From Virgibacillus aidingensis (GTDB lineage: Bacteria > Bacillota > Bacilli > Bacillales > Amphibacillaceae), in NCBI RefSeq assembly GCF_010994035.1, contig NZ_WIXN01000013.1, positions 1-64,000 on the forward strand: a stretch of DNA of 64,000 nt, written 5' to 3'. The position numbers and the translations under genes are program-made. The notes beneath the pieces were generated by a model. That model was not told where the DNA came from. It saw only the letters and a program-made list of their open reading frames with translations, and searched no databases. This document shows positions 52,239 to 61,815 of this stretch, piece after piece. Numbering within the stretch: the first letter of the stretch is position 1; each line of letters opens with the position of its first letter.

Positions 52239-52955
52239 ATGCGCTTGGATAAACTTGTTTCCAATGCAGGTTATGGCAGCAGAAAAGATGTTAAAACCAT
52301 GCTGAAGAAAAAAAGAATCACTGTCAATAATAAGATCATCAGGGATGGAAGCTTCCAGGTAGATCCTGCTGCTGATGTGGTCAAGCTTGATGAGAAGATA
52401 ATACATTATGAAAAATATATTTATCTTATGCTGCATAAGCCGCCCGGTGTCGTTTCAGCTACTGCGGATGCAAAGGATGAAACCGTGATTGACCTCCTGG
52501 ACACTGCGGAAAAGCATTTTGATCCATTTTGTGTCGGCAGGCTGGACAAGGATACGGAAGGTCTGCTTTTGCTCACTAATGACGGTGAATTAGCGCATGA
52601 GCTTACTTCGCCAAAAAAAGAGATAGAAAAAACATACTTTGCAAAAATAAATGGCACAGTGACGGAAACGGATATAGATTGTTTTAAAAAGGGCGTCGTA
52701 CTTGATGACGGTTATCAGACTAAACCCGCCGGGCTCCGTATTTTAAAAAGCGGAGAAGATTCAGAGGTGGAAATCACGATTACCGAAGGAAAATTTCATC
52801 AGATTAAGCGGATGTTTCAGGCTGTCGGAAAAAAAGTAGTCTACCTAAAGCGGTTATCCATGGGAGGGATTACGCTGGATGAACGTCTTCCGATAGGTAC
52901 TTACCGCAGGCTGACAGAGGAGGAACAGAGCAGCCTGGAGACATTAAAAAAATAG
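52239..52955 (+). CDS. ytzG: rRNA pseudouridine synthase, RsuA family (YtzG-like)
   Basis: A 238-residue enzyme: an N-terminal S4 domain (MRLDKLVSNAGYGSRKDVKTML) and the RsuA catalytic domain with CVGRLDKDTEGLLLLTNDG, where the catalytic Asp is the one after RL. It converts a uridine of 16S rRNA to pseudouridine. ATG at 52239 after AGGAGTGGGTGA; the GTG six bases earlier lies in the ribosome site. Next in the operon after ytgP. Confidence 0.93.
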   Translation: MRLDKLVSNAGYGSRKDVKTMLKKKRITVNNKIIRDGSFQVDPAADVVKLDEKIIHYEKYIYLMLHKPPGVVSATADAKDETVIDLLDTAEKHFDPFCVGRLDKDTEGLLLLTNDGELAHELTSPKKEIEKTYFAKINGTVTETDIDCFKKGVVLDDGYQTKPAGLRILKSGEDSEVEITITEGKFHQIKRMFQAVGKKVVYLKRLSMGGITLDERLPIGTYRRLTEEEQSSLETLKK

Positions 52956-52970
52956 GGAAGGCGGGTATAT

Positions 52971-53549
52971 ATGTCGTCTCATTATTTTATTGCCATTCAC
53001 TTGCCGGAGATGCTTCAGAACTATTTTTCCAAGCTGCAGCAGGAATTGAAAAGGGAATTGCCTTATAAACAATGGCCGCATAAGAGGGATCTTCACATTA
53101 CGCTTAAGTTTTTAGGTCCGGTTGCCGATAATGAAGTAAGCTTATTACAGCATCAATTACAGAATATGGAGCAGTCTGCCCCTTTTACTTTAGAGACAGG
53201 GGGGCTTGGCACATTTGGAAATCCAAAGAAACCGAGGGTGCTATGGGCAGGTGTAGAGAAAACTGAACAACTCAAACAGCTGCAGGAAAAAGTGGAGGAA
53301 CATTGCTTGGATGCCGGATATGAAAAGGAAAAACGTGATTACCGTCCACATATCACGTTAGCCAAAAAATGGAATGGTAAGGAAATAGAAAATATAAACG
53401 AGGTTATACAAGGAAAAAAGCTGGAAATGCAAAAGTGGCATGTAAAAAATATTGTTTTGTTTCGTATACATCCGCAAAAAAATCCAAAATACGAAGCTGT
53501 TTCCATATATCCATTACAGGGAGGTGGCAGCAATCGCACAGCTCATTAA
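52971..53549 (+). CDS. thpR: RNA 2',3'-cyclic phosphodiesterase ThpR (YtlP-like)
   Basis: A 192-residue 2H phosphoesterase. Two catalytic HxTx motifs are visible: LHITLKFLG and PHITLAKKW. The family opens 2',3'-cyclic phosphates or joins tRNA halves in vitro (2'-5' ligase). ATG after GGGAAGG. Its 3' end overlaps the ytlQ start by 17 bases. Confidence 0.93.
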   Translation: MSSHYFIAIHLPEMLQNYFSKLQQELKRELPYKQWPHKRDLHITLKFLGPVADNEVSLLQHQLQNMEQSAPFTLETGGLGTFGNPKKPRVLWAGVEKTEQLKQLQEKVEEHCLDAGYEKEKRDYRPHITLAKKWNGKEIENINEVIQGKKLEMQKWHVKNIVLFRIHPQKNPKYEAVSIYPLQGGGSNRTAH

Positions 53550-54447
53550 ACTACAGGATTATATTTCCCGGTATGAATGGGATGTCTACCGATATCCGAG
53601 TCAATATATCCGGCTGAAAAAAGATCAATGGAACAAACTCTACAGCATATGGGAGAATCCGGAAAATGAAATGGAATTTATAGAATCAAAGAATGAACAG
53701 CAGTCAGCCTTGTCCCGCATTAAATCAATGTTTAGCAAAAAAGATAACCATATCCGTGAAACTGGGGAAGAACAGGAAGAACAAGAAATACTGCCTGAGA
53801 CTGAACAAGAATTAAAACAGTACTTTCTGGATAAGCTGCTTCCCTTTCAATTAAAATGGGCCACCTCAACGGTAACGGATACCTCTTTTATAGATACATC
53901 CTATTATGCCGACCCTGTTTTAAAGTATTTTCTGCAGCGGTTTCCGGATACGTATCTAATAATGTATTATCCGATTTTTTCAATAAAAAATGCCCCTGTT
54001 GATGGGGAGATCGTCATCATCAGTCCAATTGGTGTGGAAATTATTTATCTGCTGGAAGCAGAAGAGGGTGCCAGCATTATGGCAGGAAATGAGCGAACAT
54101 GGCTGATCGAAACATCGCAGAATCAGCGGAAAATATTGAATCCCTCCATTGCCTTGAAGCGAACCGAAAAAATAATACAAAGTATCTTACATGCCGAACA
54201 GCATGATTTCCCCATTAAAAAAACCATTCTATCCAGGGTCAATCCAATTGTTTTCGCCCGTGAACCATATCAAACAAAGGTAATCGGAAGGCAGCAGTAT
54301 GAGACATGGTTTCAGGAAAAAAGGCAGCTGGATTCTCCGTTAAAAAGTTATCAATTAAAAACAGCTGAAGCATTGCTGAAATTTTGCCGGACCACATCCG
54401 TAAAGCGGCCGGAGTGGGAAGAGGATACAGATGAGTTTGGCTGTTAA
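53533..54447 (+). CDS. ytlQ: YtlQ-like protein of unknown function
   Basis: A protein of about 304 residues without a recognised catalytic motif, identified by its place between thpR and the ytlR-type lipid kinase. It starts with QLIKLQDYISRYEWDVYRYP, and has an acidic linker (about 65-90) and conserved VDGEIVIISPIGVEIIYLLE. The strong ribosome site AGGGAGG (53518-53524) is eight bases before an in-frame ATC at 53533; the in-frame GTG at 53524 overlaps the ribosome site and is too close, and no ATG or TTG fits. I therefore propose an AUC start. A nuclease-related or NERD-like fold is possible but unproven. Confidence 0.8.
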   Translation: MAQLIKLQDYISRYEWDVYRYPSQYIRLKKDQWNKLYSIWENPENEMEFIESKNEQQSALSRIKSMFSKKDNHIRETGEEQEEQEILPETEQELKQYFLDKLLPFQLKWATSTVTDTSFIDTSYYADPVLKYFLQRFPDTYLIMYYPIFSIKNAPVDGEIVIISPIGVEIIYLLEAEEGASIMAGNERTWLIETSQNQRKILNPSIALKRTEKIIQSILHAEQHDFPIKKTILSRVNPIVFAREPYQTKVIGRQQYETWFQEKRQLDSPLKSYQLKTAEALLKFCRTTSVKRPEWEEDTDEFGC

Positions 54448-54566
54448 GAATAGGATAGTTTCCTTAAGTAAGCGGCAAGGAAGTTTTTAGGCTATATCGC
54501 TGCTATTAGACGGGTCCGGGAGAAGGAATCGAAGTTTTCCGGATTCGCAGAGAAGGAATAGATGTT

Positions 54567-55505
54567 ATGTATATTTTTATTGTAAACATAAAGGCAGGAA
54601 ACGGCAGAGCGAAACGGATTTTTTCAAAGCTGCAAAAGACAGACCTTTATCAGAAGATAGAAAAGGCATATTATTATACGGAATACGAAGGTCATGCGGA
54701 GGAAATTGTTCGGTCTTTGCCGAGTTTGCAGGAAATTAATGCAATTATTGTGGTTGGCGGGGATGGCACTTTGCATGAAGTGATTAATGGGGCTGGTCAT
54801 CGGGATATGCTGATTGCCTTTATACCCGGGGGATCAGGAAATGACTTTGCCCGTGGAATCGGATTAAGGGAGAAACCGCTGCAGATACTGGAAAGGGTAG
54901 TGGATGGGACAGTATACACTCCATACTTTCCAGGCGAATATCGTATGGAAGATGAGAAAAAGCGGATATTTGTGAATAGTATGGGATTCGGGTTTGATGC
55001 ATTGATTGCAAAAAAAGCAAATTATTCCTTATACAAACGTATATTGAACTTTTTCAACATTGGTAAGTTAAGTTATGTCTTCGCACTTATTCAAGTATTA
55101 ATTATGTTTAAACCAATGGAAATAGAACTGAAAAATAATGGGGAAGTGACAGAGCTGAAGGATTGCTGGATGGTTACTATTACAAATCATCCATATTATG
55201 GGGGCGGAATGAAAATCAATCCCACATCCAAAATCCAGCCAAATAAGTTCTCTGTACTTGTAATTCAATCTATATCAAAAAGGAAAGTTTTGGCCTTATT
55301 TATGACAGTTTTTACTGGGAAGCATATTAAATATAGCGAAGTAGAACTTTTTGAAACATCAACCCTTGAAATAATTTCCAACAGAGAAATGGATTACCAG
55401 GTGGATGGGCAGACAGGCACTTGTTATTCGTGTAAAATAACAAAAGAGAAAAAAGGGATTTCCTTATTGGGAATGGCAGAAAGCGAAAAGCAGGGAGTTT
55501 CTTAG
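54567..55505 (+). CDS. ytlR: diacylglycerol kinase-like lipid kinase (YtlR)
   Basis: A 312-residue lipid kinase of the DAGK catalytic family. The diagnostic VVGGDGTLHEVING and IPGGSGNDFARGIG are both present, as is the beta-sandwich C-terminal domain with MDYQVDGQTG. It phosphorylates a lipid (sphingosine- or diacylglycerol-like), but the true substrate of YtlR is unknown. ATG after AGAAGGAA. It follows ytlQ after about 120 bases in the conserved order. Confidence 0.9.
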   Translation: MYIFIVNIKAGNGRAKRIFSKLQKTDLYQKIEKAYYYTEYEGHAEEIVRSLPSLQEINAIIVVGGDGTLHEVINGAGHRDMLIAFIPGGSGNDFARGIGLREKPLQILERVVDGTVYTPYFPGEYRMEDEKKRIFVNSMGFGFDALIAKKANYSLYKRILNFFNIGKLSYVFALIQVLIMFKPMEIELKNNGEVTELKDCWMVTITNHPYYGGGMKINPTSKIQPNKFSVLVIQSISKRKVLALFMTVFTGKHIKYSEVELFETSTLEIISNREMDYQVDGQTGTCYSCKITKEKKGISLLGMAESEKQGVS

Positions 55506-55736
55506 AAAAACCCGGCCTCGCAAAGGATTCTTTCGAATATGTATATGCTTACTTAGAATACCTCGTCCAACAAAGTGAATTTTCTGGGCGGTGGATCGAT
55601 GCATGGTTCTCCTTATGTAACTTATGCGGCAAGGAATTTTTATGCTTTCTTACCTATGAAAAAACTATTGTAATTTCCCTTCTGTCACTATAAAATAAAA
55701 TATTGAACCTCTAAATTGAAAAGATGTGAATGATCT

Positions 55737-56555
55737 ATGGTGGACTGGCTGAAGCGAGTTTTAGGAAATGAATGGGATGTATCACCGGCAGGCGGCCTGA
55801 CCGGTGATGCGTATTTTGCAATAAGAAATGAAGAGCGTCTTTTTCTGAAACGAAACTCCTCTCCTTTTCTGGCTGTTCTTTCCGCGGAAGAGATTGTACC
55901 TAAACTAATCTGGACGAAACGGATGGAAAACGGAGATGTCATTACAGCACAGGAATGGGTGGAAGGCAGAGAATTAAAACACAATGAAATGGGAGATCAA
56001 AAAGTAGCGGAGTTAATCCGAAAAATCCACGATTCCCAGGAGCTCCTACATATGCTGATGAGACTGGGCAAATCCCCATTATCTGCTGATGCTCAATTCC
56101 AAATGGTAAAGAGACGGCTGGATAGCATAGACCTGGTCAAGCTCTACCCCGAAGTCCGGACCGCCTTGCAATATTTGGAGGAGCTTTTACAGGTAACCGA
56201 TGAACAAACGCCGGTTGTTTGCCATGGAGATTTGAACCATAATAATCTTCTTATGACAAATGAAAATAATCTGTATCTCGTTGACTGGGACAACGCAAGG
56301 ATTGCTGATCCAGTCATTGATTACGGTATGGTATTAAAATGGTATATCCCGACAGAGGAATGGGATAATTGGTTAGCAAAATATGGTGTGACAAATGATA
56401 AAAACCTATATGAACGAATGTACTGGTATTTAATATTGGATACACTTCGTTATATCAGCTGGCACAGTGAGCGCAACGAACCGGTTAAGGTAACCGAAAG
56501 GCTTAGGGATCTGCAGGAATTGAATATGCATATTGAAGACTTCATTTTATCTTAG
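55737..56555 (+). CDS. ytmP: aminoglycoside phosphotransferase-fold kinase (YtmP)
   Basis: A 272-residue kinase-like protein of the APH/ChoK fold. The catalytic loop VCHGDLNHNNLLM and the metal motif YLVDWDNARIADPVIDYG are clear. In B. subtilis YtmP lies immediately upstream of trmB as here; it is thought to be a small-molecule kinase, not an antibiotic-resistance enzyme. ATG with weak ribosome site. The 230 bases upstream contain no gene. Confidence 0.9.
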   Translation: MVDWLKRVLGNEWDVSPAGGLTGDAYFAIRNEERLFLKRNSSPFLAVLSAEEIVPKLIWTKRMENGDVITAQEWVEGRELKHNEMGDQKVAELIRKIHDSQELLHMLMRLGKSPLSADAQFQMVKRRLDSIDLVKLYPEVRTALQYLEELLQVTDEQTPVVCHGDLNHNNLLMTNENNLYLVDWDNARIADPVIDYGMVLKWYIPTEEWDNWLAKYGVTNDKNLYERMYWYLILDTLRYISWHSERNEPVKVTERLRDLQELNMHIEDFILS

Positions 56556-56585
56556 TATGATCTAAATAATCTGTATAGAAATATT

Positions 56586-56873
56586 TTATTTTAGCTCATA
56601 CTGGCCGATGGCACTGATCCAGCTATTAATATTTTGTTTGTTATCTGAAATATGAGCTGAAATATTTGAAGCATTTTCACCTTGAATGCCATATTGCTGT
56701 ATTTGCGGCAAAACCTGCAGCAAATGATCATCCTGGATGCTCTGGTTATCAAGCATAGAAGCAACCAGTCGGGCAATTTGCTTGTATTCACTTGAAGTTG
56801 CCGTGCTATCTCCCGCGTGTTCATCCAATAGGTCGAGCAACAGGGTTAATTGGTCATTAACAGTTAGGCCCAT
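56586..56873 (-). CDS. ytzH: YtzH-like small protein
   Basis: About 95 residues, mostly helical, starting MGLTVNDQLTLLLDLLDEHAG, with ASNISAHISDNKQNINSWIS at the C-terminus. Length, helical pattern and position between ytmP and trmB identify it as YtzH-like, a Bacillaceae protein of unknown function. ATG at 56873 after GAGGTGAA; the 26 codons upstream have no ribosome site. It runs opposite to its neighbours. Confidence 0.85.
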   Translation of the reverse strand: MGLTVNDQLTLLLDLLDEHAGDSTATSSEYKQIARLVASMLDNQSIQDDHLLQVLPQIQQYGIQGENASNISAHISDNKQNINSWISAIGQYELK

Positions 56874-56949
56874 AAAATTCACCTCACAAATAGTTTTGTT
56901 ATTTTTACTTATTGTATACAGTAAATTTTGAGCAAGGAGCGTTATAAAC

Positions 56950-57585
56950 ATGCGTCAACGGAATAAGCCGTGGGCTGATGAATTTATAGAGAGTCATACG
57001 GACATTATTGTACCTGAGCCATTGGAAAAGAGAGGGATCTGGAAGGAAGTGTTTGGCAATAATAACCCGGTCCATTTGGAAATCGGCACAGGAAAAGGAC
57101 AGTTTATTGTCGGGATGGCAAGGAAATTTCCAAATATTAATTTCATAGGTATTGAAGTAGCCAAAACAATTATTGTCCGGGCTGCTCAAAAAGTGAAGGA
57201 TGCAGAATTGCCGAATATAAAGCTATTACACGTAAATGCAGCAGATCTACTTGAGATTTTTGCGAAAGATGAAATAGCGCAGCTTTATTTGAACTTTTCC
57301 GATCCATGGCCAAAAAAACGCCATGAAAAAAGAAGGCTGACGTATCATCCGTTTTTAAAGCAATATGAACAGGTGCTTGACTCAGCAGGGGAAATAGTAC
57401 TAAAAACTGATAATCAGGGTTTCTTTGAGTATTCGCTGGTCAGTTTTTCCCGGTATGGGATGCAGCTTGAGGAAGTGAATCTGGATTTGCATGAAGTGAA
57501 CGATCCGGATAATGTCATGACAGAATATGAGAAACGGTTTTCGGCAAAAGGTCAGCCAATTTACCGGTGCCGGGTGAAGTTATAA
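56950..57585 (+). CDS. trmB: tRNA (guanine-N7-)-methyltransferase TrmB
   Basis: A 211-residue enzyme that methylates G46 of tRNA. Signatures: HLEIGTGKGQFIVGMARKFP (SAM site), FIGIEVAKTIIVRAA, YLNFSDPWPKKRHEKRRLT (the PWPKxRH family motif) and LKTDNQGFFEYS. ATG after AAGGAG. Corresponds to B. subtilis YtmQ and keeps the same neighbours. Confidence 0.95.
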   Translation: MRQRNKPWADEFIESHTDIIVPEPLEKRGIWKEVFGNNNPVHLEIGTGKGQFIVGMARKFPNINFIGIEVAKTIIVRAAQKVKDAELPNIKLLHVNAADLLEIFAKDEIAQLYLNFSDPWPKKRHEKRRLTYHPFLKQYEQVLDSAGEIVLKTDNQGFFEYSLVSFSRYGMQLEEVNLDLHEVNDPDNVMTEYEKRFSAKGQPIYRCRVKL

Positions 57586-57710
57586 GTATGCATGTAAGAA
57601 AAGACATGTATTTGAAAATGAAAAATAATGAAAAACAAAGCACTGAGAGTGTATGTATTGTGTTATATACAGGTTTAGGCTGCAAAAAAGCCACCCCTGA
57701 AGTGTAATGG

Positions 57711-57829
57711 AAAAGGCTGGGACAGAACTCCGAGCAAGCATTGAAAGACGAACAATCCGCCATATTTCGGAGCGGAACATAAGGTTGTTCGGGTTTCTGT
57801 TTGCTAAAATTGTTTTGTCACAGCCTTTT
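57711..57829. repeat. nested inverted repeat of about 120 bp
   Basis: The outer arms AAAAGGCTGGGACA and TGTCACAGCCTTTT pair at 13 of 14 positions. Inside, CGAACAA pairs with TTGTTCG and TCCGC with GCGGA. It fills the gap between convergent trmB and the M20 hydrolase gene and can serve as terminator for both, but is far larger than a normal terminator and has the look of a dispersed palindromic element. Confidence 0.75.
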
Positions 57830-57841
57830 TGATATCCAAAA

Positions 57842-59017
57842 TTATTTTGTTTTCTCCTGATAAGCAATATATGCCTGTATCAAAGCCTTTGCAGCGATGG
57901 GGAGCGCCCTTTCATCAATATCAAACTTCGGGTGGTGATGCGGGTAATCACAGCCTTCTTTATGGGCGCCAGTGAAGAAAAAGGTGCCTGGTTTTTCCAT
58001 CATATAATAGGCGAAATCCTCTCCGCCCATGACGGGCTTGACTTCTACAGTGTCATTTACTTCCTTTATATTTTTACACACTTCCAAAACCATTTCTGCT
58101 TCGTCTTTATGATTAATGAGTGGCGGGTACCCTTTTACATAATTCAATGTATAACTGGCATCATTTGCTGATGTTATACCTTGAAGGATTTTTTCCATTT
58201 CTTCAATAATTTTATCCTGTACTTCTGTATTAAAGTAACGTACGGTCCCAACGATGTTTGCTGAATCAGCAATGATATTAAAGGCCTGGCCTGCCTCAAA
58301 TCTGCCTACAGTGACAACGGCTGTTTCGAGAGGATCCAATCTCCTGCTGACAATTTGCTGCAGTTGTGTCACAAGCTGGGATCCAATGACGATGGCATCA
58401 TTTGTTTCATGGGGATATGCGCCGTGGCCGCCTTTTCCCTGTATTTTAATTTCAAACCGGTCTGCCCCCGCCATGAATTCAGCTTTGGCTGTTTCAATGG
58501 TCCCAACCGGTGTAGTTGCCCATAAATGGGTCCCAAATACAGCATCCGCTTCTTCAATAGCACCAGCTTCAATCATGGGTTTTGCGCCGCCCGGAGCATA
58601 TTCCTCTGCATGCTGATGCAAAAATATAATGGTGCCTGGCAATTTGTCTTTATACCCCTTCATTACTTTAGCAAGCGTCAGAAGGGTGGCGGTATGACCG
58701 TCATGTCCACAAGCATGCATGACACCATCCACTTTGGATTTATAGGGAACGTCTTTTTCATCCTGAATCGGCAATCCGTCAAAATCAGCCCGTAAAGCTA
58801 TGGTTTTTCCCGGTTTGCCGCCTTCTAATTTGGCAACAACACCATTTCCCCCAACTTTGGTTTTATACGGTATCCCCAGTTCCTTATAAAAATCATCGAT
58901 ATATGCCGCAGTTTTCGTCTCATGGAATGAAAGCTCCGGATATTGATGCAAATACCTGCGGATTTCCACCATTTCATCATAATGCTGATCAATGGCCTGA
59001 AATATATTATCGAGCAA
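57842..59017 (-). CDS. M20 family amidohydrolase / aminoacylase
   Basis: A 391-residue binuclear-zinc hydrolase of the M20D group (IAA-amino acid hydrolase, aminoacylase, N-acetyl-diaminopimelate deacetylase relatives). Signatures: RRYLHQYPELSFHE, LRADFDGLPIQD with the metal Asp, HACGHDGHTATLL, HQHAEE with the catalytic/metal Glu pair, and GGEDFAYYM. Cleaves an N-acyl amino acid or peptide; substrate unknown. TTG start with AGGGGGAG upstream. Confidence 0.92.
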   Translation of the reverse strand: MLDNIFQAIDQHYDEMVEIRRYLHQYPELSFHETKTAAYIDDFYKELGIPYKTKVGGNGVVAKLEGGKPGKTIALRADFDGLPIQDEKDVPYKSKVDGVMHACGHDGHTATLLTLAKVMKGYKDKLPGTIIFLHQHAEEYAPGGAKPMIEAGAIEEADAVFGTHLWATTPVGTIETAKAEFMAGADRFEIKIQGKGGHGAYPHETNDAIVIGSQLVTQLQQIVSRRLDPLETAVVTVGRFEAGQAFNIIADSANIVGTVRYFNTEVQDKIIEEMEKILQGITSANDASYTLNYVKGYPPLINHKDEAEMVLEVCKNIKEVNDTVEVKPVMGGEDFAYYMMEKPGTFFFTGAHKEGCDYPHHHPKFDIDERALPIAAKALIQAYIAYQEKTK

Positions 59018-59095
59018 AACAAACTCCCCCTATGTACTTTTCCAACTATTATAACATTTATTTGTACACAGCAGAGAACGGATTTACCTAATCTG

Positions 59096-60262
59096 TCATA
59101 TCGTAACGAAATGTCCAAACAGCGAAATCAGCACGATACTCACAATTCCGACCGAAACTGCAGCTGTAAATCCAATATAAAATGGTTTAATCCCGATCCC
59201 CTTAAAGGCCGCAAAATTGGTTGACAAGCCTACACCTGCCATTGCCATACCAAGAAGGTAGGTAGTGCCGAATGAACTGGCATTGCTGTAAATTCCTGTC
59301 CAGGTGTCCTGGCCGAAAAGACCAAAGGCTGCGTCTGTATTTTCCAGGGTAACATCCCCGATAGTACGCAACAGGGAAAGGAGCAAAAAGCCAATGACAA
59401 ACAACGGAATAAAAGAATACCACTTTGGCAATTGATTTTCTTCTCCGGCTGTTTCTTTATTTTTGCCGCGCTTATTTTTGAAAAATAAGTAGGAAACAAG
59501 AGGAATAATAGCAATAATAAATAAGTTTCTCGTTAATTTTGTAACGGTCGCTACATCGACGACAGCTTCAGTTTGAAAGAACTGGTCATATATTAATGCT
59601 GCACCTGTCACCTGGGCGGTATCATGAATGGCTGTCCCCAGAAACATACCTGCTTTAATCGGATCGTCTGCAAATAAAAAGTTGGCAAGGAACGGATACA
59701 GCATCATGCCGGTTAACCCGAAAATAGTAATATTAGCCACGGCATAGGAAATTTCATCTTCTTTTGCCTTGATAACAGGCGATGTTGCCATAATAGCAGT
59801 TACTCCGCATATTCCTGTTCCAGTGGCAATTAATGTACCTAAACGGTTGGATTGTTTCATTTTATGCGTTAAATACAAGGTGATAAATAAACCGGCAGCA
59901 ATACATGCAACAATAAGCGGTATCCCGAACGCTCCCAGTTTCAATGCCTCAACCAAGCTTAACCGGAGCCCGAGCAGGATAATACCGGCACGCAATGCAT
60001 ATCTTACGGAAAATGAAATCCCTTTGGAAAAACCTTCTGAAAGATTTATTGTATTTCGAATAATAATTCCTATAATAATAGCGACAAAGATACCGGAAAC
60101 CGGTGTTTCACTTTCCGGGGACAAAAGCCCGGCTTTAATCATTACAAATCCAATAAACTCGGCCCCGTATATGCCGATGAACATAACAGCCAGGCAAAGA
60201 ATAACCCCCGGCAATAATTTTAATATGGAATGCCATTTGTTCGTGTTGATCAAGTTTTTCAT
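59096..60262 (-). CDS. YeiH-type putative sulfate exporter family membrane protein
   Basis: About 388 residues with 10-11 predicted membrane segments. Conserved YeiH/UPF0324 stretches are GISFSVRYALRAGIILLGLRLSL, ATGTGICGVTAI, and GMFLGTAIHDTAQVTGA. The family is called sulfate exporter by analogy, but the substrate is poorly established. Start at 60262 (ATG) is very close to AGTGAGG; TTG nine bases later is better spaced. No LysR regulator is adjacent. Confidence 0.88.
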   Translation of the reverse strand: MKNLINTNKWHSILKLLPGVILCLAVMFIGIYGAEFIGFVMIKAGLLSPESETPVSGIFVAIIIGIIIRNTINLSEGFSKGISFSVRYALRAGIILLGLRLSLVEALKLGAFGIPLIVACIAAGLFITLYLTHKMKQSNRLGTLIATGTGICGVTAIMATSPVIKAKEDEISYAVANITIFGLTGMMLYPFLANFLFADDPIKAGMFLGTAIHDTAQVTGAALIYDQFFQTEAVVDVATVTKLTRNLFIIAIIPLVSYLFFKNKRGKNKETAGEENQLPKWYSFIPLFVIGFLLLSLLRTIGDVTLENTDAAFGLFGQDTWTGIYSNASSFGTTYLLGMAMAGVGLSTNFAAFKGIGIKPFYIGFTAAVSVGIVSIVLISLFGHFVTI

Positions 60263-60478
60263 CCTCACTTTATAAATTATAAGAGTAAGCAACAATCATC
60301 TGATTTTATTTTAACGCAATAGCAATATAATAGCTGTATCTATCCTACCAAAATAGAAACTTTTACGCATAAAGAAAACCTTAAGCAACCCAGAAAAGTC
60401 AAGTATACTTGTGAAAGATCAATAAATCGGGCAACAGCAGACATTCTGCACTATGTAAAAATATTTGCGGGAACACTT

Positions 60479-60510
60479 GAAAAAGCAGCTCTTTTTAAAG
60501 CTGCTTTTTG
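60479..60510 (-). terminator. terminator of the BASS transporter gene
   Basis: AAAAAGCAGCT and AGCTGCTTTTT form an 11-bp stem around CTTTTTAA; A/T runs make it bidirectional. Confidence 0.88.
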
Positions 60511-60571
60511 AGGATACATCTGGATAACTGTTATACTTCCTGCTTTTATAATAAGTTGACTCTTCTTGAAA

Positions 60572-61552
60572 TTAATTTACTATTTGGCTCTGCTCCCTTT
60601 TGTCTTGGTCAATGCTGTTTTTTTCTTTGAGTGCTTTTCTTCTCCAATAGGTAGCGAGTATGGGTCCGGAAATATTATGCCAAACACTGAAAATGGCACT
60701 TGGAACAGCAGCAATAGGAGCAAAGTGAGCTGTTGCCAATGTAGCACCCAGCCCTGAGTTCTGCAGCCCGACTTCCATGGATAGGGCTTTTTGCTTTTTG
60801 AACTCCAATCCAAATATTTTAGCAGTTAAGTAGCCTAAAGCTAAGCCGAGTATATTGTGCAAAATGACAACCGCAAAAATCAAAAGGCCGGTTGCAGCTA
60901 TATTTTCCTGATTTCCTCCAACTACTGCAGCAACAATGGCGACAATAGCAATAACGGATACTAAAGGAAGAACCTGGACGCTTTTTTCCACCTGTTTACT
61001 GAAAAATGCTCTTAGTGTAATTCCCAAGACGATCGGAATAATCACTACCTGCACGATATCCCAAAAGAGGGCACCTGCAGAAACCGGGAGCCACTGGCTG
61101 GCCAAAATCCACACCAATAAAGGTGTCATAATCGGTGCTAAAATTGTAGACGCTGCGGTGACACTAACCGATAAAGGGGTGTCTCCTCTGGCGAGATATG
61201 TCATGACATTAGAAGCAGTGCCGCCAGGACAGCAGCCAACAAGAATCACTCCCACCGCCACTTCCGGGGGAAGCTGAAATCCTATAGCAAGTACGTAAGC
61301 GATGAGAGGCATAATTATAAATTGTGCCCCTGCACCTATAGCTACATCTTTTGGTCTTTTGAAAACTTCCTTAAAGTCTTCGGCAGTCAATGTCAATCCC
61401 ATCCCAAACATTACCACACCAAGCAGTATGGATATGTAGGGGGCAATCCAAGTAAAAGTTTCCGGTGAATAATAAGCAATGAGAGCAAACAAAAGGACCC
61501 AAACGGCAAATGTATTTCCTGCAAATTGACTAAAATTTGCCAGCTTCTGCAT
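60572..61552 (-). CDS. bile acid:sodium symporter (BASS) family transporter
   Basis: A 326-residue membrane protein with nine to ten helices of the BASS fold. Signatures: VVMFGMGLTLTAEDF, VGCCPGGTASNVMTYLARGD (crossover helix with sodium site) and SMEVGLQNSGLGATLATAHF. It takes up an organic anion with sodium; YocS-type in Bacillus, pantoate-like substrates known in some members. ATG after AAAGGAGG. Its basic tail RRKALKEK is cytosolic. Confidence 0.92.
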   Translation of the reverse strand: MQKLANFSQFAGNTFAVWVLLFALIAYYSPETFTWIAPYISILLGVVMFGMGLTLTAEDFKEVFKRPKDVAIGAGAQFIIMPLIAYVLAIGFQLPPEVAVGVILVGCCPGGTASNVMTYLARGDTPLSVSVTAASTILAPIMTPLLVWILASQWLPVSAGALFWDIVQVVIIPIVLGITLRAFFSKQVEKSVQVLPLVSVIAIVAIVAAVVGGNQENIAATGLLIFAVVILHNILGLALGYLTAKIFGLEFKKQKALSMEVGLQNSGLGATLATAHFAPIAAVPSAIFSVWHNISGPILATYWRRKALKEKNSIDQDKREQSQIVN

Positions 61553-61815
61553 TTCATTTCCTCCTTTTTCATGTATTATAAATTAACAGCTTAAATCTGA
61601 TTATATAGAAAATTTTTGATAGTACAAGTGTATTTACAGAAAAAGTATAAATATAAAATAAACCCTGTATGTTGGGTAAATGTTCTATATAGAGGGCAAG
61701 CTGGAATTCATTTGATTTTAACTGAGCATAGTCTTTCGGACTACTGTATCCTTATACATCTGTTATGATAAAATTAATTTGGTGCTGGATTGACTTATTG
61801 CAAGGAGGAGAAAAA

